Shown here in pieces: positions 55,500 to 64,000 of a DNA stretch of 64,000 nt. Positions within the stretch are counted from its first letter, which is position 1, and each line of letters starts with the position of its first letter. This stretch comes from Nectonema munidae. Taxonomy: Eukaryota > Nematomorpha > Nectonematoida > Nectonematidae. Made by a program: the position numbers and the translations under genes. Below the pieces are notes generated by a model. It ran no database searches. It was not told the origin of the DNA and was given only the letters and a program-made list of their open reading frames with translations. The DNA lies in assembly GCA_030549495.1 (NCBI GenBank), contig JAUIRK010000142.1, positions 372,001-436,000 on the forward strand, in the 5' to 3' direction.

Positions 55500-56165
55500 A
55501 GTTAAAGTTTTTATATCTTGAGAGCTTTGTAAAGTTTTGTGAGTTCTCAAATACTCCAAAGAAAGCTATAAGCGTTTAAATTTTTTTAACTTTAAATACT
55601 ATATAGTTCGCTCTTGCTTCTTTGCATATGCAATGCCTCAGAAGCTTTGCCAAGGTATTGTGAGAGTTGAAGGAGTAGGTCTCATCTTTGTTGTTTTGAG
55701 AACAGAATATAATTGGAAATATTTTCGTCCCAAGGAGTCTTAAATTCTTTTGCATCAAAGAAACAACTAATGAATCGGAAGTGAAGCAGCGCTCTGTTTT
55801 CGTGTCTAGCAGAATTGTAAAAATGAGCGTTCAGATCCATTACAATATTCCAAGCTAAATTTCTTTGAACTCTTCCATCTGCATTCTTTCCGAATAAGCA
55901 ATGCAAAACCTGATGAAGACTCGCAAGCCCAAAAAAAATTATGTCGTACTTTGTAGATTTATTGGCATGTAAGTTCTGTCAGGAATCTTACCTCTGTAAC
56001 AAAGCAACTGCTCTTTGATTGTTACTGCAACTTCTGCAATGTGAACCTTTTTTATGTTTGATATTGTTTTAACCTCTCTAATTGCTGTACGTATGTCTTC
56101 TGCCTTTCGGGTACATCTTTTTCTGAAGTTATCAAATCTCCGTCACCTTAAAAAATTGAAACGCA
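55500..56165 (-). mobile_element. piggyBac transposase remnant, minus strand
   Basis: In minus sense it reads RRFDNFRKRCTRKAEDIRTA, IREVKTISNI, then VTIKEQLLCYRGKIPDRTYM followed by PINLQST, and further on LAWNIVMDLNAHFYNSARH. The order RFD..+TR......I...W..F, VDEQL..FRGR.....YMP.KP.K(Y/W)G, and GRN.T.DNFF-like segments fits piggyBac transposases. The catalytic aspartate of VDEQL is replaced (IKEQL). Several stops and shifts; no terminal repeats found. Confidence 0.7.
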
Positions 56166-56200
56166 AAAAGCGATTACAAGCTTTGTAGCATGGTCTACAG

Positions 56201-57400
56201 CAGTGTTTCTTAACCTTTTTATGTGTGCGGACGCCCACTTGAAATACAAAAATAAATAAATTTTTTATTGAAACAAAATTTTGATATTTTTTAAAATAAA
56301 AATCGATTTTTGATCTTAAAGTAAAAATAAAGAGATACTAATGACTTTGTTGTTCCTGTTTTTTTGAAATTAAAACATCAAATCTCGGCTCCTTTAAACA
56401 CACTGCTACTCTCATATCATGCTCCAAATTGAGTCGATTTCTATTTTTCGTTTTGATTTGGAGTAAAGAAGAAAAATCTTGTTCGCATAAATAAGTTGTT
56501 GAAAAAGGTCTAGTACTTCAAGAGCTTTTTTTTCTAATTCAGGAAACGTTTGCAGGCCAAAATTGATCTAATTCAGACATGTTGAACCACAATTGTAGCT
56601 CTCTATTATGTCTCAATCATTTTTCAATGTGTTTCCATCCAACTTGTGTAAAAAAACCAGTTTTCACTAGTTTTAAGCTCCTAAAGAAAAATAGCCTTCA
56701 AAGCATTAGGCGTAGCTGACAAAACTTTTGACTAGATTGGTTTCTAGAATTGCATGATTTTTTATCGTTTCTTCCAAGGAAGAAAAGTTACCTGTTTCAA
56801 GTCATCCATAACAAAAGTTTTTCTTTGAGCAGATATTTTTGCCTGGCTTTCAAAATGTTGAGACATTCCCCTTGAAAAGAAGATAAACTTGATTCAGTGC
56901 AGAAAAAACATCGGCTAAATAGGCTAACTCTAATAAGCGTATGCTCATCAAAAACCTTTGCCAGTTCATGAGAGTCTTCTCTTATTTCGAACAAACGTGT
57001 CAAAACTCGTCCACGCGAAAGCCTTCTCACTTCCTTGTGATACAAAAGTGAAGTGTTTTCTCGACCCACAAGAGCGACAAACAAACGATGATTCAAATAA
57101 CGACTTCGTATCTAAAGTATTTTTAAATCACGTGGCTTAGACTTTGCTGCAAGTGGCATGACTGGAGAGCCATCAGGGCATATTGATCCACTTTTTTGAG
57201 TTTGATATCATTTTTTAAAAAAGATTGCATATTATATCAAAGATATCTATCCTAATGAATAATTTTACAAGAAAAAACTTCTCTAGCTTCCTTCATTAAG
57301 CTTAAAACATTAGTTTTCATAACAAATTTGATTAATTTCCCAGAGCAATCATCTCATCAAAATTAATGATCCCAAGTATGATTACATGTTATAGAAAAAA
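56201..57400 (-). mobile_element. hAT transposase remnant, ZBED5/SCAND3-like, minus strand
   Basis: The left end is cagtgtttcttaacc at 56201, a Charlie-like hAT terminus. The minus-strand frame 56797-57096 reads NHRLFVALVGRENTSLLYHK, EVRRLSRGRVLTRLFEIRED, then CLNILKARQKYLLKEKLLLW. LLYH.EVRWLSRG.VL.R..ELR is the signature of ZBED5/FAM200-type hAT transposases. Upstream in minus sense PVMPLAAKSKPRDL can be read. The right end was not found. Stops are present outside the 100-codon frame. Confidence 0.8.
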
Positions 57401-58839
57401 CGCTCATTTTTCAATTTGCCTTTGTTTTGAAATTATTGTAAGGATCGACTTCTTGCTCACCGATTTCATTTAAAATTAAATTTAGACTGTTTAAAACAAG
57501 ACCTGATACATAACTATCGGAAAAATATTTCTAAAGGATTATTATTTCCAATTATTTTTACATAACTTTTAGGTTATGTTGTCATGAAAGACAACATGTG
57601 GATATCAAAACTCTAAAAATAGTTATAATTGATATATAATCAAATAAAATGCAAACACCTATTATTTGCAAGCTTCATATCCTGAAATGAAATTTTTTTT
57701 TGATTTTGGCACCAAATATTTATTAGTTATAGGAAGGTTCATTCAAGGTTTTTGGATTCTGATACCAAACCTTGCTTGTTTATTTTTTTATTGCAAACTT
57801 GATACTGCAATCGGCAAAAATCAAAAGAAAGATTTCTAGTTTCTGATCCAACTCTTCAATCTACTAGTTCAAATCAGTTTGATGTATTCAATATTAGTTG
57901 ATACATCCTATTAATACAATTTTTAAAATATTTAAATTTCTTAATTATATGTTCGAAATAGGAATACATCAAACTTTAATTAGTAGACGTATGCTTTTAT
58001 CAGATAAAAAGCCATGCCTTTATCATAGACTATTTATATAGATAAAAAAGCACCAATAAAAATAGTGAATATATAAAGTGTATAAATAAGTAAAGTGAAT
58101 GTATGGTGATGAATTTTACATGAAATGGAGACATTTTCGAGTAGAACATATACAACAGATGTAATAGATTGCCAGGCAAAATTTTCAGTGTATGCAAACT
58201 TTCCGAGAAGCTATAGTAATTCTAGTAGTAGTTTTCATTACTTCCTTTATATCATATGCAAAAACTAACATGCCAATTAGGAGTAAACAAAGCTTCCAAG
58301 CCCTTAAGAGAAGCTTTCTTGAAGAAGCTGCTTTTTTAGAAATATATTTTTTCTGGCTCCGAAAACCTGTTTTTAACCATAAATTTTTGATTTTTGTGAA
58401 TACATTTATACTTTCATTTTTTGCCTTACAATTTTTGTACATCTTGTTTTGCTTCCAGCAAGTTTGTAACCTTGTGATCTATACAAATCTTTAGCGTGGT
58501 TTTATTTTCTTTTATTCTAACTTATATTCACAAATTATATGATGAATAATTGTATCTACTAGAGGTTACACGACAAATGCTCCATTCCTTTTGGTAAAAG
58601 TTTGTTCTGCCATATCTCCTAGTACCCTTAAGATATCGAGTCAGCGCTGACCACTAAATCTTCCGACTCATATCTATAGTTTTTGAAAGAATTCCAACTA
58701 GAGCGTTGCTATACTTTTAGAGAACAATTGAATACGAGCTATTTTTCATGTTGAAAGTGTGAAATGAATGCCCCTCGTTTAATTCTCTTCGGTGGTGTCC
58801 ATCATTTTAAAAGTTGGGGTTGAAGAAATAGTTATAAAA
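57401..58839. other. No gene seen
   Basis: AT-rich. The open frames 58185-58442 (-) and 58192-58494 (+) mirror each other. The plus frame is hydrophobic but has no family or splice support. Confidence 0.4.
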
Positions 58840-58944
58840 TAGAGAAAATAATTTATTTGAAATAAAAAAATAAATATCACTATACGACTAAATTGAGAGT
58901 ATAAAAATGTGGATAAAATAATGTGTGAAGACTGAGAAAAATTC

Positions 58945-58983
58945 GATCACTTCACAGAATTCGGCAGGTTGAGGCGTCTTGCG
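58945..58983 (-). CDS. Candidate 3'-terminal exon of an unknown minus-strand gene
   Basis: In minus sense a good acceptor, tttgtttcttttcag, is followed by 39 GC-rich bases reading TARRLNLPNSVK and TGA in one frame (the other frames are also possible). About 90 bases further on lies AATAAA (minus sense, near 58850-58855). The contrast in base composition and the acceptor suggest a real last exon. The upstream exon was not identified; a frame at 59290-59460 (DLTAKFEVCEATSSWKIARC) is one candidate. Confidence 0.3.
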
Positions 58984-58985
58984 GT

Positions 58986-60610
58986 CTGAAAAGAAACAAA
59001 ACGTGAAATACATACACGAATAAAACAACAAATAGTTGCGGCTTTGATGTATAAATATTTAGTTAAACATATGTAATGCTTATAGATTTATTATATAGTC
59101 AGGCATCCATGATGTGGGTATGTCACGGGGTAGCATTATTTATAAATTTATATCTTTTAGCATAAAGAAGCTAAATTTATTTTTTATTTTTTGAAATCGA
59201 AGCTTTATTCTAAAACCTTTAGATTTTTAGATAGTATGAAAAGTTCAATATTCTTTCAGACATATTTGAACAAGGGTTAAATAAATATTCTGCAAAAGAA
59301 AAACCTCTTTTGCTTTAAACACTTGATGACACCGTGCAATTTTCCAGCTAGAAGTAGCTTCACAAACTTCAAATTTGGCTGTCAAATCCCCCACATCCGA
59401 ATGATATGTCATGAAAAATTTATTTTCGATAAATATTTCTTTGTTGTGGTTCACATTCAATTGTGGACATTCTAATTGTTCATATTTTTGTTAGTTATTT
59501 CTTAAATGTCAGTTTTAAATGAATTAACATCATACTCGAGAAAAATTTACAAAAGAAGTAAAGCTTCAACCAATTTCCAGAAAAGAATCCACTCTTCAAA
59601 AAACATCTCCGTTTAAGCGATTATACGCAAGACTTTATCAATTCACGTGTAGGCATCAATCACATAAAGAAGATGACTGATCCATCAGATTCTGCAATCT
59701 AAGATGAATTTTACCACTATACCAGGAAATTGTTTTAAGTGGGAATTAAATTTTGCATATTCCCCTAACTTTTTTTCATGAAATTACTTAAATATAAATA
59801 AAAATAATTACTTGTTATACATTTAAATAAAAAGCAAAGTTTTTGATTTAGAATAAATGTTTGTAAGTATAAAAATAAATAAAAAGTATAATGAAGATTT
59901 TCAAAACTAGTCTAGTGTAAACGTGACAGTTTTGTGGGTTGAGGACAGGAGTAAACGAAATCTTTGCTCGTATGCTTAACTGTTTTAGGGTACGTATCAA
60001 TAACTAAAATAAGTGAAGTGCCGTTATCAAAATACGAATGCCCAAATTATCTACATTAAAGATCACTGTAACGTCTTTTGTTAGCACTGCAATTTGTAGT
60101 GCCTTCTGCTTTCAGTAAATATGACAAACACTTTGACCAGATTTATCATTAGAATGTCTTAGAAGATAAATTCTAATTGTTTAGTGTGTAATTAAAGCAA
60201 ATGTTATTGTTATCAAGGTCATCAGCATAGACTTGCTTCTTGGAATCTATCAGTAAAACGGTTGTGCGCAAAGTACGGATTTAGATATTTTTAACTGTAA
60301 TGGTAAAACGATAAAAAAACTAATTATTTTTAATGATGATACAATATCTAGAGAAAATTTACACTTTTAAAATAATAATTAGAGGAACCAATGGAATTAT
60401 ATCCAACTTTTTTAATTTTTTGTTCTCAAATCTGATATTATTTTACCAAAATGAAATAAAAATTTATTAATAATAATAATCAAGATCTAAATCATATACA
60501 ACAGATACAAAAATCAATATTGGATATAAGACTTTTTATTATTTTTTCAATGAGAAATATATTTCATTGACTTATCGTATCCGTTTTACACTTTTTTGCT
60601 CAATTATTAG
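58986..60610. other. No recognised gene
   Basis: The minus-strand frame 59245-59460 is moderately complex (FFMTYHSDVGDLTAKFEVCE) and may be an exon or a relic. The rest is AT-rich DNA without recognisable structure. Confidence 0.35.
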
Positions 60611-60613
60611 AAA

Positions 60614-61500
60614 ATGGACGCTATGGAAAATTTTGAATCAGTAAATAATGTTCAGCTACATGCACAACATATGGAAAAATTCCTCAAAGCTCAATATCCT
60701 AAAGCCACGCTAAAAAATTTCCTAAAATTTCTTTGCTCAATGGGTGTCAAAACCAGCAAGTCTTCAACGTCGTTCGGTGCTAGTGAAAGCCTTCTAATTG
60801 ATAGAGTCTCCTCTATAAAAGATGCTTTAGAGGATATCAATGATACGATCGGTAAGGAGTCCCCGATGGCGGGAAAGAAGACACAGGCAAAGAATAAGAG
60901 CAAGTAATAAATTGCTCAAGCCGGTGCGAGATATTGGTAACATCTTGGAAATCTGCGGATTTGAGAATCCTGGGTTTCATTCAACATTACTTTGGAACCA
61001 TCTCTGGACAGTTCAAAAGGTCCAGTGGCTTGTTCAACGCCGTAAAGAACAAAATGATCAACGCTCCTCTATGGATGCGGGCCTGGAAAGACATCAATGA
61101 AAAGATTCCCATGATCGACATCTCCCAAGGAGGGAACAAGGCAACCTTGACTGATGCCACTCACTCTCAACTCGCTATAGTTTTCAGATTAGGTACCATT
61201 AACGAAAACGAATTCATTGACATCTTCATAGCAGGTATACTTTTCCCTCAAGATGTCATCTACACCGACTCAGCATCTTCATCATCAGGAATGGAGGCTC
61301 AGAAGTCCAAAGGCTGAACAGCCTCCTAATCAACTTCTGGAAATCAACGCGCTGAAGCATAGAGTCTTTCATATTCCTACCAATCTCAATCCAACAGACA
61401 AACCATCACGAACTAGGCACCTACATACAGCTATAAATAGCGACGCAAATCTTCTTTTTGTGTGTTTCATACACTTTGTGGTGTTCAATGTTTAATAAAG
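60614..61500 (+). pseudogene. Unrecognised gene-like unit with poly(A) signal, broken
   Basis: A block of normal codon use and higher GC inside AT-rich flanks. It opens with an ATG at 60614 and a roughly 98-codon frame (FLKAQYPKATLKNFLKFLCS near its start, a lysine-rich stretch at its end). The following part contains SADLRILGFIQHYFGTISGQ and INENEFIDIFIAGILFPQDV. AATAAA stands at 61494-61499. Coding-like sequence appears in more than one frame, with about two breaks, and no introns are evident. I do not recognise the family. It might be a decayed intronless host gene, or an old copy of a non-retroviral RNA-virus gene such as a nucleoprotein; nothing I can see decides between these. Confidence 0.4.
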
Positions 61501-61546
61501 GTACTCACAAACTCGGTTATGCCGTTTTAAAAATTGATTTTGAAAA

Positions 61547-61783
61547 ATGAGCAAATCGCGACATAGCCCTAACCCTAGTAGTGGAGTGTTGGATAGAGAA
61601 CTGCAGTTCGTTACTACACCCCTCAAGAAAAATGTTGAAGAAATTTGTAACTGCCTATTAACACGTGAATCAATGAAATGTATCTGTTTAAAAATGGTTT
61701 CAAGTGTTCTACACACTGTCATCCTTCCAAAGCGTGTAATAATATTGAACTTAATTGGCAAAACATTTTTAAATCGTTATTAA
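61547..61783 (+). other. Short open frame, unrecognised
   Basis: 78 codons, beginning MSKSRHSPNPSSG and continuing LDRELQFVTTPLKKNVEEIC. It follows the poly(A) signal of the preceding unit by about 50 bases. Coding-like composition, no known family. Confidence 0.25.
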
Positions 61784-61824
61784 AACATCTCATTTTGAAT
61801 TTTTAAAGGGACTGTAACTTTTCA

Positions 61825-62133
61825 ATGCTCAGGAATGATAAAATAAAGTTTTGTCTTGATCCACCTTATTGGCTCAACGACAATCATATGAATACAATAC
61901 AACAAATGATAAGAAAACTCTTTTCAAACATGAATGGCTTGAAAGACCCATTATTAATGAAAACTTCAAAAATTTCTCTATCTAATTTTCCTACGCTTCA
62001 ATTTTTACATATAAATAACAATCATCGCATCTTAATGGAAAGCAAAAGATCAAATGTAGTGAACATCTGTGTTTCGTCATATTCCTCGTATGAAAGCCAA
62101 ACATTAACGCAATTTTATACTCCCAAGAACTAG
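61825..62133 (+). other. Ulp1/C48 protease-like fragment
   Basis: Reads YWLNDNHMNTIQQMIRKLFS, NMNGLKDPLL, LQFLHINNNHRILME and NVVNICVSSYSSYES. The order W.(S/N)D..IN..Q.L...FP...GLQ..LL, LH.....HW......V..YDS.(Y/F)S is that of Ulp1-like proteases carried by many repeat-encoded proteins of invertebrates. The catalytic set does not look complete, and the fragment is isolated, so it is most likely a relic. Origin (host or mobile element) is not resolved. Confidence 0.45.
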
Positions 62134-62139
62134 TATCTT

Positions 62140-63180
62140 GTGTGTTACTTGTATGTGTGACATAGCAAAATGGGTTTGAATTAAAAAAATGTTTATAATT
62201 CCAATTTCAGCTCATAAATATAAATTGTAGGTAAGTTCTGATAAATCAAAAGTTATTAAAGAAAATAATAAGGCACAAACAAAGATTGAGCTAAAAAAAA
62301 GAAGAGAGAATTTTATTAAAAATTCTATAAAATATTGCTGAAACATTTAAATCAGAAAAGTTTTCCAAGAATAAAAAATTTTTTAAAAAATAAAAATTTC
62401 AGTAACATAAATAATTTTATTCTAAAGGAATTCAAAATATATATGCTAGAAAGTATTAAATGTAGGCTAATCAAAATTTAAAAGAAAAAAAACGCCATTT
62501 TTACTAAATTGACAAATCCCTACTCGGCGCAAGACAAAACTATTAAACTTTCCATCGACACGAAGCAATTCTTTATTTGTACCAAGCAAATGTAAATTAA
62601 AACTAAAAACACCGACCATAAAACATAACTTTTGAATAATAGTTTCTTATTTTGCCATTTTAGCGAACTAAAAAATCTATCATTTTGGAAATTACATGAT
62701 TGAGCAATGCTGAACAGTAGCACAGCGCCGCTTCTAACGCTAGATGGCATTCAAACATAATGTAAATTGAAAATCTTACTTTCTTGTTTCCATATATATA
62801 TTTTTAAAAAATAAAAGTTTTCATTTTAATGCATACAACTCGTTATTCTATGAGGTTTTTGTTAAAAATCAGTATGTAAAAATTTTTTTTTGTCAGTTAA
62901 GATTTTCAACTTGCGCAAGCTATGTAGAAAGGTTGTAAAATGTCAGTTTTTTCTCAGTTTTAAAATTTATAAAAAATTTATTTAGATTATCTGAAATTAT
63001 TTTTTCGTAATATCTTTCATGTATTTTTTACGTATATTGTCTTATTTTATCTATTTATCACTTTAGTTTTTTTTTATCAAAGATGGTAAAAGCATAACTT
63101 AATTTTATAATTTTGTTTAGTAAAAAATGTACATAAAAATATCATTATTTTTTTGTTTTTAGAAAAATTTTAACATTTTT
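62140..63180. other. No gene seen
   Basis: AT-rich spacer. A minus-strand frame at 62520-62750 is hydrophobic and probably chance. The last bases before 63184 are T- and A-rich and could hold the 5' leader of the next gene. Confidence 0.4.
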
Positions 63181-63183
63181 TTA

Positions 63184-64000
63184 ATGGCATCGGGAACTAG
63201 ATCGAAAAAATCAATTTGGCTTATTGGATCCCCTAATCCAACAATACCTGCCCAGAAACTTCCATCTAAAGAAGAAGTTCTTCGTTATTTAATGTTTCTT
63301 CACATAGAAATGAATGAAACACTAGCACAAAGTGTGAAACAAACTGCCTTAGATATTATGAAAATTTGGTCTTCAGAAGGGATTCCTACAAAACATCTTC
63401 CTGCAGTAGTCTCCCATGTTAAAAAATTACACACTACTTGGCAGAGTTTGAAGAAAAGCATTCATCGTAAAACTATTACTAATGAAAAAAAACAAAAAAA
63501 TTTCAAAAATGACATCAAAGAGTTGTTTGATATAGCTCATGCTAATGCTATGAAAATGATAACTATTGATCAAGATAGGGAGTTTCTTGCTTCGCAAAGA
63601 AAAAAAGGACGCCCGGGAAAGATTGGAAGTATTGACTTTAAGACAGCAAACACCTTAAATAAAATTGAAGGACGCAAAGAGGAAGAGTTGAAGAGAAAAG
63701 AAAGATCAATAAAGGAGATGAATGCTGTTTCTGAAACCATTAGTCTGAAATCCTTTTCTTCTTCAAGCTCTACAGAATCTAATCCAAATAAACAATCATC
63801 TAGTTCATTTGACTACCCCGCTTCCAATCCTTCTAAAAAAAGAAAAAAGAGAACACATGCTGTTTCATCTGAAGTAGCAGAAGTTTTGGATAGGACTCTT
63901 CTTAGCAATCGTTCAGCAAGTCGGGTTTTATTTACATTTGCTAAGCAATTTGAGCATAGCATAAATGCGTTTTCTTTAAGTCCTAGTGCAATTCGATCCA
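63184..64000 (+). CDS. Uncharacterised repeat-family protein, N-terminal 272 residues, runs off the window
   Basis: An ATG at 63184 opens a frame without stop to the last base. Blocks: KKSIWLIGSPNPTIPAQKLP, SKEEVLRYLMFLHIE, QTALDIMKIWSSEGIPTKHL, VKKLHTTWQSLKKSIHRK, DIKELFDIAHANAM, DQDREFLASQRKKGRPGKIG. The pattern W..A.IP..........K......W..LKK...R, LFDI.H..A......EDR.FL..QR...R.G.(I/M)G..D recurs in many uncharacterised proteins of arthropods and cnidarians, often in high copy number. These are probably carried by, or taken from, a DNA transposon. A serine-rich linker and a basic SKKRKKRTH patch (possible nuclear localisation signal) follow. The frame is whole as far as seen; function unknown. 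Confidence 0.65.
   Translation, partial: MASGTRSKKSIWLIGSPNPTIPAQKLPSKEEVLRYLMFLHIEMNETLAQSVKQTALDIMKIWSSEGIPTKHLPAVVSHVKKLHTTWQSLKKSIHRKTITNEKKQKNFKNDIKELFDIAHANAMKMITIDQDREFLASQRKKGRPGKIGSIDFKTANTLNKIEGRKEEELKRKERSIKEMNAVSETISLKSFSSSSSTESNPNKQSSSSFDYPASNPSKKRKKRTHAVSSEVAEVLDRTLLSNRSASRVLFTFAKQFEHSINAFSLSPSAIRS

Noticed and set aside
58192-58494. 100-codon hydrophobic frame, possible small membrane protein
   Set aside because: It overlaps an equally long antisense frame and has no family or promoter support.

Overview
This is eukaryotic, animal DNA. It is very AT-rich, with spliced genes, long introns, no operons, and a dense load of LINE and DNA-transposon remains. The transposon mix, the cysteine-rich genes and the low GC fit an arthropod, perhaps a parasitic copepod such as a salmon louse. 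That placement is inference.

The main host gene lies on the minus strand from about 29183 down to 2581. Eight short exons join in frame with good splice signals and no stop. Together they encode a divergent member of the DD3-3 family, a secreted cysteine-rich protein first named in Dictyostelium and present in many invertebrates. The first exon (signal peptide) was not found. The C-terminal end is uncertain and may lie left of the window. Its introns hold hAT elements, a piggyBac transposase remnant, a piggyBac deletion derivative, TTAA-flanked MITEs, RTE-type LINE scraps, a cysteine-rich single-exon block (8632-9844) and tandem repeats.

From 29 to 36 kb there is mostly a dispersed, satellite-like repeat in both orientations. 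From 36 to 38.6 kb a 5'-truncated LINE abuts a MULE-like transposase remnant. A hAT element with a perfect 8-bp target duplication lies at 40.05-41.04 kb. From 43.5 to 50.6 kb is a nest of LINEs: an old copy split by a younger copy of the same family, a hAT MITE inside the old copy, a further 3' fragment behind it, and an unrelated LINE inserted in that fragment on the other strand. From 51.2 to 53 kb is a Tigger/pogo remnant followed by an RTE-type LINE 3' end.

The second clear host gene is at 53878-54690 (+): an intact intronless reading frame matching the N-terminal half of ZC3H14/Nab2 (PWI-like fold and a FIVTLDG motif) without zinc fingers. To its right are piggyBac and ZBED5-like hAT fossils (55.5-57.4 kb), a candidate terminal exon at about 58.95 kb, an unrecognised broken gene-like unit with a poly(A) signal (60.6-61.5 kb), a Ulp1-protease-like fragment (61.8-62.1 kb), and an open reading frame of a widespread uncharacterised family that runs off the right edge (63184 onward).

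No CRISPR array, prokaryotic feature or rRNA was seen. The two tRNA-like stretches are weak.
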